Assembly: GCA_025062105.1 (NCBI GenBank)
Contig: JANXAQ010000256.1
Location: 1-39,888, forward strand
Length of the DNA: 39,888 bases
Source of the DNA: Thermoguttaceae bacterium
GTDB taxonomy: Bacteria > Planctomycetota > Planctomycetia > Pirellulales > Thermoguttaceae
Reading direction: 5' to 3'
Shown here in pieces: positions 33,009 through 39,888 of this stretch. The number at the start of each line of letters is the position of its first letter. Positions within the stretch are counted from its first letter, which is position 1. The notes below the pieces were generated by a model. That model was not told the origin of the DNA. It ran no database searches and saw nothing but the letters and a program-made list of their open reading frames with translations. The translations under genes were made by a program, and so were the position numbers.

Positions 33009-34994
33009 TTACCGTACTTGGCGGCGGTCTTGTCCACTGCGGCGTTCGACCAACGGTACAGGCAGCTCGGCAGAGCTGCGACACGGCTCAGATGAATCTG
33101 CGGCGGTTGACGGAGTAAGCGCCGTTGCTTCGGGGGCTGAGACTTGCTGGCCGAAGCTACTCTGACCGGGAGGAATTGCTGCCACTCCTGGAACAGCGGA
33201 AGGGATGGGGAAACCGACTGGTTGTCCCCCTGCTATCCAGATAGGAGGGGTATTTTGGCTGACCCATTCTGGAAGCCTCGGAAAATCGGTAGCCCGGCGT
33301 CCGTAAGGCTGACCAACAATAGCACCTGAAGGGACTGATGGGTACGGCGAGCCGGACGCGGTTCCTGGCGGCAACGCAGTGGCTCCTAGAGGAAGCCCCC
33401 CTGGCATGCCCTGCGGCAGGTAATCGGTGGCTCGTCGGCCAATAGGCGGATCGGTGGCCCGTCGGCCAAACCGAAGTCGATCCGTCCACCGTCGCCCCTG
33501 GCCGTCCGGCGGCGGATAGATCAGAAACACTAGTCCTGCCCCAATCAGCCAGCCTCCTACCAGACAACTGGCCAGAATCACTAGCGGCCCGGGCCCTAGC
33601 GGCCGAGGATCCGCCTGCGGCCCTTCCAGGGGAGTCAGAAGGCTAGTGGATTTAGCGGATGCTTGGGCGGCTTTAGCTTCGGCTAGAGCCTTGGTGGCCC
33701 GGTCCAAAATCTCACTTTTCTGCCGAACGTCGTTGACCAGGTTATTATACTCAGCCCGCAGACCTGCCAGCCGATCCAGACGCTCCTGTACCTCGGCCAA
33801 TTGCTGCTGGAGTTTTTCCACACGGGCCGATTCGACTTTGAGATCGGCTTCCAGACCTTCGGTAGCGGAGACCAATTCCTGCCGGAGTCGATCCCGCACC
33901 TCCTGTTCGGCGGCCATGGCCGCTTGGGCCAACGGATGCTCCAGACTCATTTTTCCCAACACTTGAGCAGTCCGTAGCTGAGCCTCGACCAGCCCCTCTT
34001 TGAGCTTCCGGAGCGTGGGCAACGAGTCTAACATCTCATTGGGGGCACCTACCAACGACTGGGGGTCCTCCTGGGCCGATCGGAGCAGGTGCCGAAGCTG
34101 GGTTTTGGCGGCCAAGCTCCCTTGGACTTTGCGGAGCTCTTCATTGATTTGGGTCAGCAAGGTCCGTAGATTGCTATCGCCCCGGCCGGAGTCGTTCAGA
34201 TTGCGCAGTTCGCCTAAATCAGAGCCCACTTGGCGTTCCATCTGTTGTAAGCGGCTAGTGGCCTGATCCAGGGCCGATTGGGCTAGCCGAACCTGCTCCT
34301 CCAACTCGGCCACAATGCTTTGGGCTTTGCGGTCCCGCAGTTGTTGGCTGTAGCGCTGCAGCGCCTCGCTCAGCGCCTGCACTAAGGCCAAGGCCCGAGT
34401 TCGAGTTTCAGCGATCACCGTCAGATAAATCACCTCCGTTTTCCCAAACTCAGCCCCCTTCGGTGCGGTAACGGTTACTGCCTCTTGTAAGCGACGGATA
34501 TCTTTTTCGGTGGGCCAAGGCTCTTCAAAGAGTGGGGAATGTTGTTCTTCTAATGGGGAGGGTTTAATTCCGTCTGGATTTGGGGCGGAGCCCAGAGGTC
34601 TTTTTTCTACACCGTCTAATGGGGAAGTACCCTTCTCAATGGGGGTATTCTGCCAACTCCTTTCCATAGGGACCAAGCGGGTTTGTTTGTGCGGTGGTCC
34701 CACCCGACGCAGCGCCTCAGCTACTACCGAACGATTTCGAGCCAATTCCAACAACGTCTCTTGAGCGGTTTTCAGGGCATCACCGGAGTCAAATCGACCG
34801 AGGCGGGTGCTGGTAGTGGCCTCTTCCCGGACTAGGAAGGCCTGGGTTGCCCTCCATTTGGGGGGAACTACGCCTACATAAATCCCCCCTAAAACCACCA
34901 GAATGACCACCGGCCCCCAGGCCAAGCGGGGATGGGCCTTCCATGCCCCCCAAAACGATCGCCAATGAGCACCCCATGATAAGTATTGAGACAT
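33009..34994 (-). CDS. Wzz/chain-length-type membrane protein, long tail
   Basis: About 661 residues. Wzz-like: helix ~26-44 (VVILVVLGGIYVGVV), periplasmic part with coiled coils ~220-260 and ~370-450, second helix ~470-494 (LASCLVGGWLIGAGLVF), so both ends face the cytoplasm. Such proteins set polysaccharide length with the polymerase. No Walker motifs, so no tyrosine kinase is fused. A variable stretch ~110-165 interrupts the first periplasmic part. The cytoplasmic tail of ~165 residues is rich in Pro/Gly and carries GRRATD three times (~510, 519, 565), ending ERRSGQDRRQ. ATG 34994 has AGGAGAAAG upstream. Divergent from tadA across 412 bases. It belongs functionally with the sugar transferases at 27856 and 31095. 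Confidence 0.87.
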   Translation of the reverse strand: MSQYLSWGAHWRSFWGAWKAHPRLAWGPVVILVVLGGIYVGVVPPKWRATQAFLVREEATTSTRLGRFDSGDALKTAQETLLELARNRSVVAEALRRVGPPHKQTRLVPMERSWQNTPIEKGTSPLDGVEKRPLGSAPNPDGIKPSPLEEQHSPLFEEPWPTEKDIRRLQEAVTVTAPKGAEFGKTEVIYLTVIAETRTRALALVQALSEALQRYSQQLRDRKAQSIVAELEEQVRLAQSALDQATSRLQQMERQVGSDLGELRNLNDSGRGDSNLRTLLTQINEELRKVQGSLAAKTQLRHLLRSAQEDPQSLVGAPNEMLDSLPTLRKLKEGLVEAQLRTAQVLGKMSLEHPLAQAAMAAEQEVRDRLRQELVSATEGLEADLKVESARVEKLQQQLAEVQERLDRLAGLRAEYNNLVNDVRQKSEILDRATKALAEAKAAQASAKSTSLLTPLEGPQADPRPLGPGPLVILASCLVGGWLIGAGLVFLIYPPPDGQGRRWTDRLRFGRRATDPPIGRRATDYLPQGMPGGLPLGATALPPGTASGSPYPSVPSGAIVGQPYGRRATDFPRLPEWVSQNTPPIWIAGGQPVGFPIPSAVPGVAAIPPGQSSFGQQVSAPEATALTPSTAADSSEPCRSSAELPVPLVERRSGQDRRQVR

Positions 34995-35406
34995 TCGCTC
35001 TTTCTCCTGGAAGAAAATCAACCTACCCCCCTTGGCTTTCTAAAGCCCGTTTCCGCCAAGCAACTCTGCCCGGCCCACACCCCTGAAAAGCCTCTTTTTT
35101 GGAACATTTCGGCCGAGTGAACAACCACGCTCAACCCACCGAATAGACCGGCATTCCCGAAGACAATCCCGGGTGGGGGGCAGTAAGGTCCCTGGAACGT
35201 ATCCTTGCCCCATCTCGATGACTCTTTCCACCAGGGAGACGGACAAAAATATGGCCAGGCCGTTTGGGTGAACTTTTCCCTTTTTCAAGTATAGGTCTTA
35301 AATTGGATAAGCTATGTTTTCTTGGGGCCTTCGGGAAAAGGCTCTTGGTGGAAATGTTTCATCCTCTTTGGGTGTCTGGACTTTTAGGCTCGAAGTTGAA
35401 ACAGCC
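34995..35406. other. Divergent intergenic region, wzz-like / tadA
   Basis: No gene or family A/B repeat seen. It should contain promoters for both directions. A reading frame at 35040-35288 (-) has no recognisable protein character. Confidence 0.45.
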
Positions 35407-36729
35407 ATGACACGCGCACCGACAAACCTGTCTCGACTGCCGATGTCGAAAGAGACCAGCTTTGAAGAACTCAAACAGCGGATCCACAGCAAACTGGTTG
35501 ACAAACTGGACCTATCCCGCGTCAGCGAGCTAGAAGGGGATGTGCTGCGGCGGGAAATTCGCCTAGTCGTAGAGCATCTATGTGATACAGAAAATACTAT
35601 GCTCAACCGGGCCGAACGTGAACGCCTGGTGGAGGAGGTGTTGGACGAGACGTTTGGCTTGGGGCCATTGGAAGGGCTGCTCAAAGACCCGACCATCAGC
35701 GACATCCTCATCAACGGGCCCAAGAGCGTTTATGTGGAACGTCGGGGCAAAATGGAAAAAACGAATGTAACCTTCCGGAATAATGAACATTTGATGCAGA
35801 TCATCGATCGGATCGTTTCCAAGGTAGGTCGGCGGGTGGATGAAAGTTGCCCAATGGTCGATGCCCGGATGTTGGACGGCTCTCGTTTTAACGCCATTAT
35901 TCCGCCGTTGGCCTTAGATGGACCGTGTGTTTCCATCCGCCGATTCGGCGCCAATCCGTTGAAGTTGGAGGACCTGTTGCGACTAAAGGCATTCACCCCA
36001 GAGATGGTCATGCTGCTGGAAGGGGCGATCAAGGCCAGGCTCAATATCATTATTTCCGGCGGCACCGGTTCCGGTAAGACGACCTTGCTCAACACCCTTT
36101 CCAGCTTTATTCCGAACGATCAGCGGATTGTTACGATTGAAGATGCGGCAGAACTTCAGCTTCAGCAGGAGCATGTGGTTCGGCTAGAGACCCGGCCGCC
36201 CAATATCGAGGGCAAAGGGGCCATCACGGCCACTGACCTGCTCCGAAACGCCCTGCGCATGCGCCCAGAACGAATCATTATCGGCGAGTGCCGGGGTGCG
36301 GAAGCTTTGGATATGCTCCAGGCAATGAACACCGGTCATGAGGGGTCGATGACGACCTTGCACGCCAATAGCCCCCGGGACGCCTTAGCGCGGCTGGAGA
36401 CGATGATCATGATGGCCGGTTTTGAGTTGCCGCTGCGGGCCATGCGAAGCCAGATTGCTAGTGCGGTCGATCTGATCATTCAGGCCAGCCGACTCCAAGG
36501 GGGACTCCGCCGGGTTACCCACATTACGGAGGTCGTGGGCATGGAGCAGGATACAATTGTCCTTCAGGACATTTTCCTCTATCAGCAGGAGGGGGTAGAT
36601 GAACATGGCCGGGCCTACGGCAAATTCATTGCCACCGGGATTCGGCCTACGTTCATGCCCCGATTAGAGGCGGCTGGCATCCGACTACCAGCCAGCATCT
36701 TCCGCCAGCGTGTGATGATGGAGGCCTAA
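35407..36729 (+). CDS. tadA: Tad/CpaF-type secretion ATPase
   Basis: About 440 residues. A hexameric ATPase that drives Tad pilus assembly or secretion at the inner membrane. N-terminal domain ([45 protein letters not shown]), Walker [11 protein letters not shown] (~218-227), Asp box [13 protein letters not shown], Walker [20 protein letters not shown], His box [15 protein letters not shown]. Length is normal for CpaF. ATG 35407 is used, but no strong ribosome site is visible; ATG 35443 is possible and fits the start of conserved sequence. Followed three bases later by tadB. No FHA or TadZ partner is encoded here. Confidence 0.95.
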   Translation: MTRAPTNLSRLPMSKETSFEELKQRIHSKLVDKLDLSRVSELEGDVLRREIRLVVEHLCDTENTMLNRAERERLVEEVLDETFGLGPLEGLLKDPTISDILINGPKSVYVERRGKMEKTNVTFRNNEHLMQIIDRIVSKVGRRVDESCPMVDARMLDGSRFNAIIPPLALDGPCVSIRRFGANPLKLEDLLRLKAFTPEMVMLLEGAIKARLNIIISGGTGSGKTTLLNTLSSFIPNDQRIVTIEDAAELQLQQEHVVRLETRPPNIEGKGAITATDLLRNALRMRPERIIIGECRGAEALDMLQAMNTGHEGSMTTLHANSPRDALARLETMIMMAGFELPLRAMRSQIASAVDLIIQASRLQGGLRRVTHITEVVGMEQDTIVLQDIFLYQQEGVDEHGRAYGKFIATGIRPTFMPRLEAAGIRLPASIFRQRVMMEA

Positions 36730-36732
36730 GCA

Positions 36733-37701
36733 ATGACGATTCCTCCGCTGTGGATTGGCTTGGCGGTTTTTATAGGGGTGACGGCTTTGGTGGCCTGGTT
36801 AGCCACCGGTTTACGAAACCCACATACCGACCGTCTGGAAAGCCGACTCCAGCAGTATGCCAAACCAGGCCCCGCCTGGGCCAAACAAACAAAACCCACT
36901 AGCCTCCTGGCCGAACCGCTGGAAGAAAAAATCAGCTTGCTTGAAAAGTTTCTCAGCCGATTCGGCAATTTCAGCCTACTTTTTGAACAGGCAGATGTGG
37001 CGATGACAGTGCCCCGATTGGTGCTGATTTCCGGTGGTTTGGCGGTGCTGGGGGGGGTACTGGGGTTGCTGCTACGTTGGCATGGGGCATTGATTCCGGT
37101 CGGGCTGGTGGCCGGCGGCAGTCTGCCCATGCTTTGGATCCTTTGGCGTCGGAAACAGCGGCTCAAACAATTTGCTCAACAACTGCCGGATGCGATGGAG
37201 ATGTTGGCCAGGGCCTTACGAGCCGGTCAAAGCTTAGCAGCCGGCTTCCAACTGATCGCCTCCGAAATGCCACCGCCAATCGGCAAAGAGTTCGGCCGGG
37301 TCTTCGAGGAACAAAACCTAGGCATCCCCATGGAAGAGTCCCTGCGAGAGATGACCGAGCGGGTGCCCAACCTGGATCTGAAATTCTTTGCCACCGCTGT
37401 CATCTTGCAGCGACAAACCGGTGGGGATCTGGCCGAAATCCTCGACAAAATCGGCCGACTGATTCGAGAACGCTTCCAGCTGTGGGGTCAGGTACAGGCT
37501 CTGACGGCAGAAGGCCGATTGTCCGGTGTAGTCCTTTTAGCCCTCCCCATCCTACTGTTTTTTGCTGTCTATCATCTCAACCGAGATTATGTGATGGTTC
37601 TATTTACCGATCCAATGGGCAAAAAGATGCTGGCCGGAGCTATTGGCATGCAACTCCTAGGTGCTTTAGTCATTAAAAAGATTGTCAATATCCAGGTGTA
37701 A
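36733..37701 (+). CDS. tadB: Tad inner-membrane platform protein TadB
   Basis: 322 residues. Helix at the N-terminus (WIGLAVFIGVTALVAWLATGL), two near 95-130 (ISGGLAVLGGVLGLLL, LVAGGSLPMLWIL) and two at the C-terminus, around a cytoplasmic type II secretion F domain (LPDAMEMLARALRAGQSLAAGFQLI, PNLDLKFFATAVILQRQTGGDLAEILDKI). It forms the platform with TadC above the ATPase. It starts three bases after tadA (AGGCCTAA before ATG) and ends four bases before tadC, so translational coupling is likely. Confidence 0.94.
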   Translation: MTIPPLWIGLAVFIGVTALVAWLATGLRNPHTDRLESRLQQYAKPGPAWAKQTKPTSLLAEPLEEKISLLEKFLSRFGNFSLLFEQADVAMTVPRLVLISGGLAVLGGVLGLLLRWHGALIPVGLVAGGSLPMLWILWRRKQRLKQFAQQLPDAMEMLARALRAGQSLAAGFQLIASEMPPPIGKEFGRVFEEQNLGIPMEESLREMTERVPNLDLKFFATAVILQRQTGGDLAEILDKIGRLIRERFQLWGQVQALTAEGRLSGVVLLALPILLFFAVYHLNRDYVMVLFTDPMGKKMLAGAIGMQLLGALVIKKIVNIQV

Positions 37702-37705
37702 TGTT

Positions 37706-38677
37706 ATGAGCATTTTTGCAGTAGATCTTTTGTTCAGAAATTTTGAAGATCTCTTGCCGGTGGCTCTGTTTGGCCTGTTTACGGTAGGAGCATGGTGGCT
37801 GTTGGAACAGCTAGCGGGCGGCCGTACCCGGACATTAGAACGCCTCCAAGAGATAAAAACCCCCCGGAAGCCTTCTTCCCAAAACCTGCTGAAAGAAGAC
37901 CCGGTCCGCAAAGTACTGGAAAAAACTGCCGTTTTGGCCAAGCCTCTGGAACCCAAAACCCAGGAAGAATTAACCCGATTGAAAGCGAAACTCTCCTATG
38001 CCGGCTTCCGAGGTGAACATGCTAGCAGGATATTCTTGGCATTCAAATTCGCCGGACTGCTAGTAGGACTTCTGCTGGGCGGAGGCGTCAGTCTATTCAG
38101 CTATGGACTCCAACAAAAGGGGCTGATCACTACCATAGCAATCGCAGGCGGTCTGTTTTATTTGCCCGATCTGGCTGTCTGGTATCTGGCCCGACGCCGC
38201 CAACAGGAAATCTTCCTCGGCCTGCCCGACGCCCTAGACCTGATGGTTGTCTGTGTAGAAGCCGGCCTAGGGCTCGATCAAGCTATGCGCAAAGTAGCCG
38301 AAGAAATGAAAGACGTCTATCCGGTAGTGGCCGAAGAGTTTGCCCTGGCCAATTTCCAACTCCAAATGGGCCGACCCAGAGCCGAAGTCCTGCATGAATT
38401 AGGGGCTCGGACCGGAGTGGCCGACCTACGAAGCCTGGCCGGGGTACTCATCCAGGCAGACAAGTTCGGTTCCAGCGTCGCCCAGGCTCTTCGAGTACAG
38501 AGCGATTCGATGCGGACCCGACGCCGCCAATTAGCCGAAGAAAAAGCCGCCAAAACCGCCGTCAAACTCATCTTCCCTTTGGTGCTGTTTATCTTTCCAG
38601 GTATCTTTGTGGTACTGGTCGGCCCAGCTGCTATTTCCATGATGCGAGAGATGTTTCCGAAGATGGCCGGCGGCTAA
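37706..38677 (+). CDS. tadC: Tad inner-membrane platform protein TadC
   Basis: 323 residues, paralogous to TadB. N-terminal helix (LLPVALFGLFTVGAWWLL), helices near 110-155, F domain (GLPDALDLMVVCVEAGLGLDQAMRKVAEEM, GVADLRSLAGVLIQADKFGSSVAQALRV) and a C-terminal helix (LIFPLVLFIFPGIFVVLVG). ATG 37706 is preferred to an earlier ATG at 37682 that lies within tadB; AGGTG is upstream. The four-base gap to tadB supports co-transcription. No flp pilin, tadZ, cpaB or rcpA gene is seen, so the locus is split in this genome or continues elsewhere. Confidence 0.94.
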   Translation: MSIFAVDLLFRNFEDLLPVALFGLFTVGAWWLLEQLAGGRTRTLERLQEIKTPRKPSSQNLLKEDPVRKVLEKTAVLAKPLEPKTQEELTRLKAKLSYAGFRGEHASRIFLAFKFAGLLVGLLLGGGVSLFSYGLQQKGLITTIAIAGGLFYLPDLAVWYLARRRQQEIFLGLPDALDLMVVCVEAGLGLDQAMRKVAEEMKDVYPVVAEEFALANFQLQMGRPRAEVLHELGARTGVADLRSLAGVLIQADKFGSSVAQALRVQSDSMRTRRRQLAEEKAAKTAVKLIFPLVLFIFPGIFVVLVGPAAISMMREMFPKMAGG

Positions 38678-38766
38678 GTCCGATACAAGATAAGGCTAGA
38701 TTCGGGCTGGAGAACCCCTCCAAATAGGGGGGGATGAAGGAATCTTTCGGAGTAAGGAAGCCACAG

Positions 38767-39570
38767 ATGGGCATTAGAAAAAACATCGGTATTTTTGTTA
38801 TTTTTTGTATTTTCTCTACGTTTTCTAATTTTGCAAATGCCAACTCTCCCCCAATTAACCACACCCCTACTGGGGGAGGCATTGCACTTTCCGAGTATGA
38901 GTTCCTCTCCGCTTCGGAGGAAGAAATAGCTCCTCTTCCACCAGTGGTAGGCTCCCAGAATCTGGGCAGAGGATCTTCCTTAGAAAGTAAAAATGGGGCA
39001 AATACACAAAATGGCAAAAATTTCCAAGAGACGGACCCCTCGGTGATCCGGCCTCCTCATGCCTATTGCCCCCCCGATCCCTGCCGCCCAGGCCCCTTAA
39101 AACTCTTTATCCGACATGTGATTAACGATTGGCGAGAAAACAACCGGTGGCCGAACGGGCTGCCCGAACCCGACCGCCAACAGGTCCGATCTACTATGGA
39201 AACCATCATTCAGAACGGTTGGCGTCGACAGAACCTATTAAGCGACTTCCATTTCGAGCCGGAAACCGGCCAGCTTAATCCTGCCGGTCAGGAAAAACTC
39301 CGCTGGATCCTCTGGGAAGTACCGGAAAAACATCGGCTAGTTTATGTAGCCCGAACCCCAAATCCTTCGGAAACTGCCGCCCGAATGGCTTCGGTGCAAA
39401 AGGCGGCAGCTCAACTTGTGGGAGATCAGCCATTGCCGCCCATCTTAGAATCCGACCAATCCCCCCTTGGGTGGCCTTCTACCCAGGTCGACGCGATCCA
39501 ACGAAAGTTTCAGGAGACCACTCCTCCTCCCCGGCTTAAAACTCCCACCAACTCCTCCACCAACAATTAA
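38767..39570 (+). CDS. Secreted protein of unknown function, after tadC
   Basis: 267 residues. Signal peptide (MGIRKNIGIF, hydrophobic to FANA, cleavage near residue 25). Then a low-complexity stretch, a Cys-Pro segment (AYCPPDPCRPGP), and a C-terminal part ~150-215 (DFHFEPETGQLNPAGQEKLRWIL, RLVYVARTPNPSETAARMASVQKAA) whose order (F-L-x-G-L, hydrophobic strand, R-x-x-V-x-x-A) recalls an OmpA-like peptidoglycan-binding fold; the match is by eye and the key Asp/Arg are not clear. ATG 38767 is chosen for AGGAAG; an ATG at 38734 exists. It is 89 bases after tadC, so it may serve the Tad machine at the cell wall. Confidence 0.65.
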   Translation: MGIRKNIGIFVIFCIFSTFSNFANANSPPINHTPTGGGIALSEYEFLSASEEEIAPLPPVVGSQNLGRGSSLESKNGANTQNGKNFQETDPSVIRPPHAYCPPDPCRPGPLKLFIRHVINDWRENNRWPNGLPEPDRQQVRSTMETIIQNGWRRQNLLSDFHFEPETGQLNPAGQEKLRWILWEVPEKHRLVYVARTPNPSETAARMASVQKAAAQLVGDQPLPPILESDQSPLGWPSTQVDAIQRKFQETTPPPRLKTPTNSSTNN

Positions 39571-39611
39571 CATCACCATTTTGGCTAAGTTAGGCACCCT
39601 GTTCATCAAGC

Positions 39612-39660
39612 CTTGACTTTTGCCATTTCAGCGCAGAGCCCCTAGTCCCTACCAGGCCCG
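39612..39660 (+). repeat. Family A left-end fragment
   Basis: CTTGACTTTTGCCATTTC followed by diverged sequence; the family C copy begins directly after it. No right end seen. Confidence 0.45.
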
Positions 39661-39663
39661 CTG

Positions 39664-39888
39664 GCTGTTATACACATCTTTGGGATGGATTTACCCCTCA
39701 CAGCAGCAGCAAACGATTGCCCCAGTCTGGGGGATAAATCAACCTTTCAAAACAAGCTAACGGTTACTTTGGATAAATTGCACAATTTAGGAAAAATCAT
39801 TTAGAAGATCAGGAGGTCTTTGGTTTCAGAAAATGGTTTGCCTATATTTTCTATTTGATCCATTCTATGTTGTTCAACGAGTTTTCCT
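39664..39888 (+). repeat. Family C repeat, copy 3 (runs off window)
   Basis: CACATCTTTGGGATGG, GATTGCCCCAGTCTGGGG, AACCTTTCAAAACAAGCTAA, CTATTTGATCCATTCTATG, TTGTTCAACGAGTTTT in the same order as copies 1 and 2, same strand. Confidence 0.78.

Noticed and set aside
35040..35288. 82-residue minus-strand frame beside wzz-like gene
   Set aside because: No ribosome site, no domain character, and it occupies a likely divergent promoter region.

Overview
The window carries about 20 protein genes in a low-density layout. Long gene blocks are separated by intergenic stretches of 0.7-2.3 kb filled with short palindromic repeats. I infer a member of the Planctomycetota. The grounds are the type of ABC-2 permease, the pairing of signalling genes with HD-GYP and HDOD proteins, a DUF151 nuclease, a split tad locus and a long-tailed chain-length protein. 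No rRNA, tRNA, CRISPR array or transposase gene was recognised, so the taxonomic placement is an inference.

Layout. 1-590: tandem ~300-bp repeat (family C), which returns at 39664-39888. 679-2717 (-): ABC ATPase and a frameshifted permease. 2942-4213 (-): cinA-like gene. 4965-12886 (-): six-gene signalling cluster (HDOD, two histidine kinases, active HD-GYP regulator, inactive HD-GYP regulator, single receiver). 13360-14643 (+): glgC. 15469-17016 (+): GH88-like hydrolase. 18211-19495 (+): dodecin and a URO-D-family protein. 19935-21706 (-): amtB then a P-II gene. 23961-26283 (+): DUF151 nuclease and an FHA-GAF-PP2C phosphatase. 27856-32639 (+): polyprenyl sugar-phosphate transferase and GT4 glycosyltransferase. 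33009-34994 (-): Wzz-like protein. 35407-39570 (+): tadA, tadB, tadC and a secreted protein.

The most unusual content is the repeat population. Family A is a ~148-bp element with 18-bp terminal inverted repeats (CTCGACTTTTGCCATTTT / AAAATGGCAAAAGTCGAG) and three internal hairpins whose paired bases change together between copies. I find 20 essentially complete copies, one relic split by another element, and further fragments. Six copies have exact 5-bp flanking direct repeats (CTAAG, CTCAG, CTAAC, TTAAG), and one has an exact 8-bp duplication. A second family (B, ~190 bp, GGAACCTCTGCATAAT ends) and smaller palindromic families (D, E, F, G) lie beside or inside them. Insertions are nested in both directions: A in A, A in B, B in A, B in F. 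This looks like a community of non-autonomous, MITE-like elements with conserved nucleic-acid structure. They are excluded from the signalling and tad operons and concentrated in other gaps.

Functionally, the blocks join cyclic-di-GMP type signalling, surface polysaccharide assembly, a Tad secretion motor and nitrogen sensing. Several proteins have lost residues that define their families: the HD pair of one HD-GYP protein, Tyr51 of the P-II protein, the ESCTGG motif of CinA and the second Thr of the ABC Walker A.
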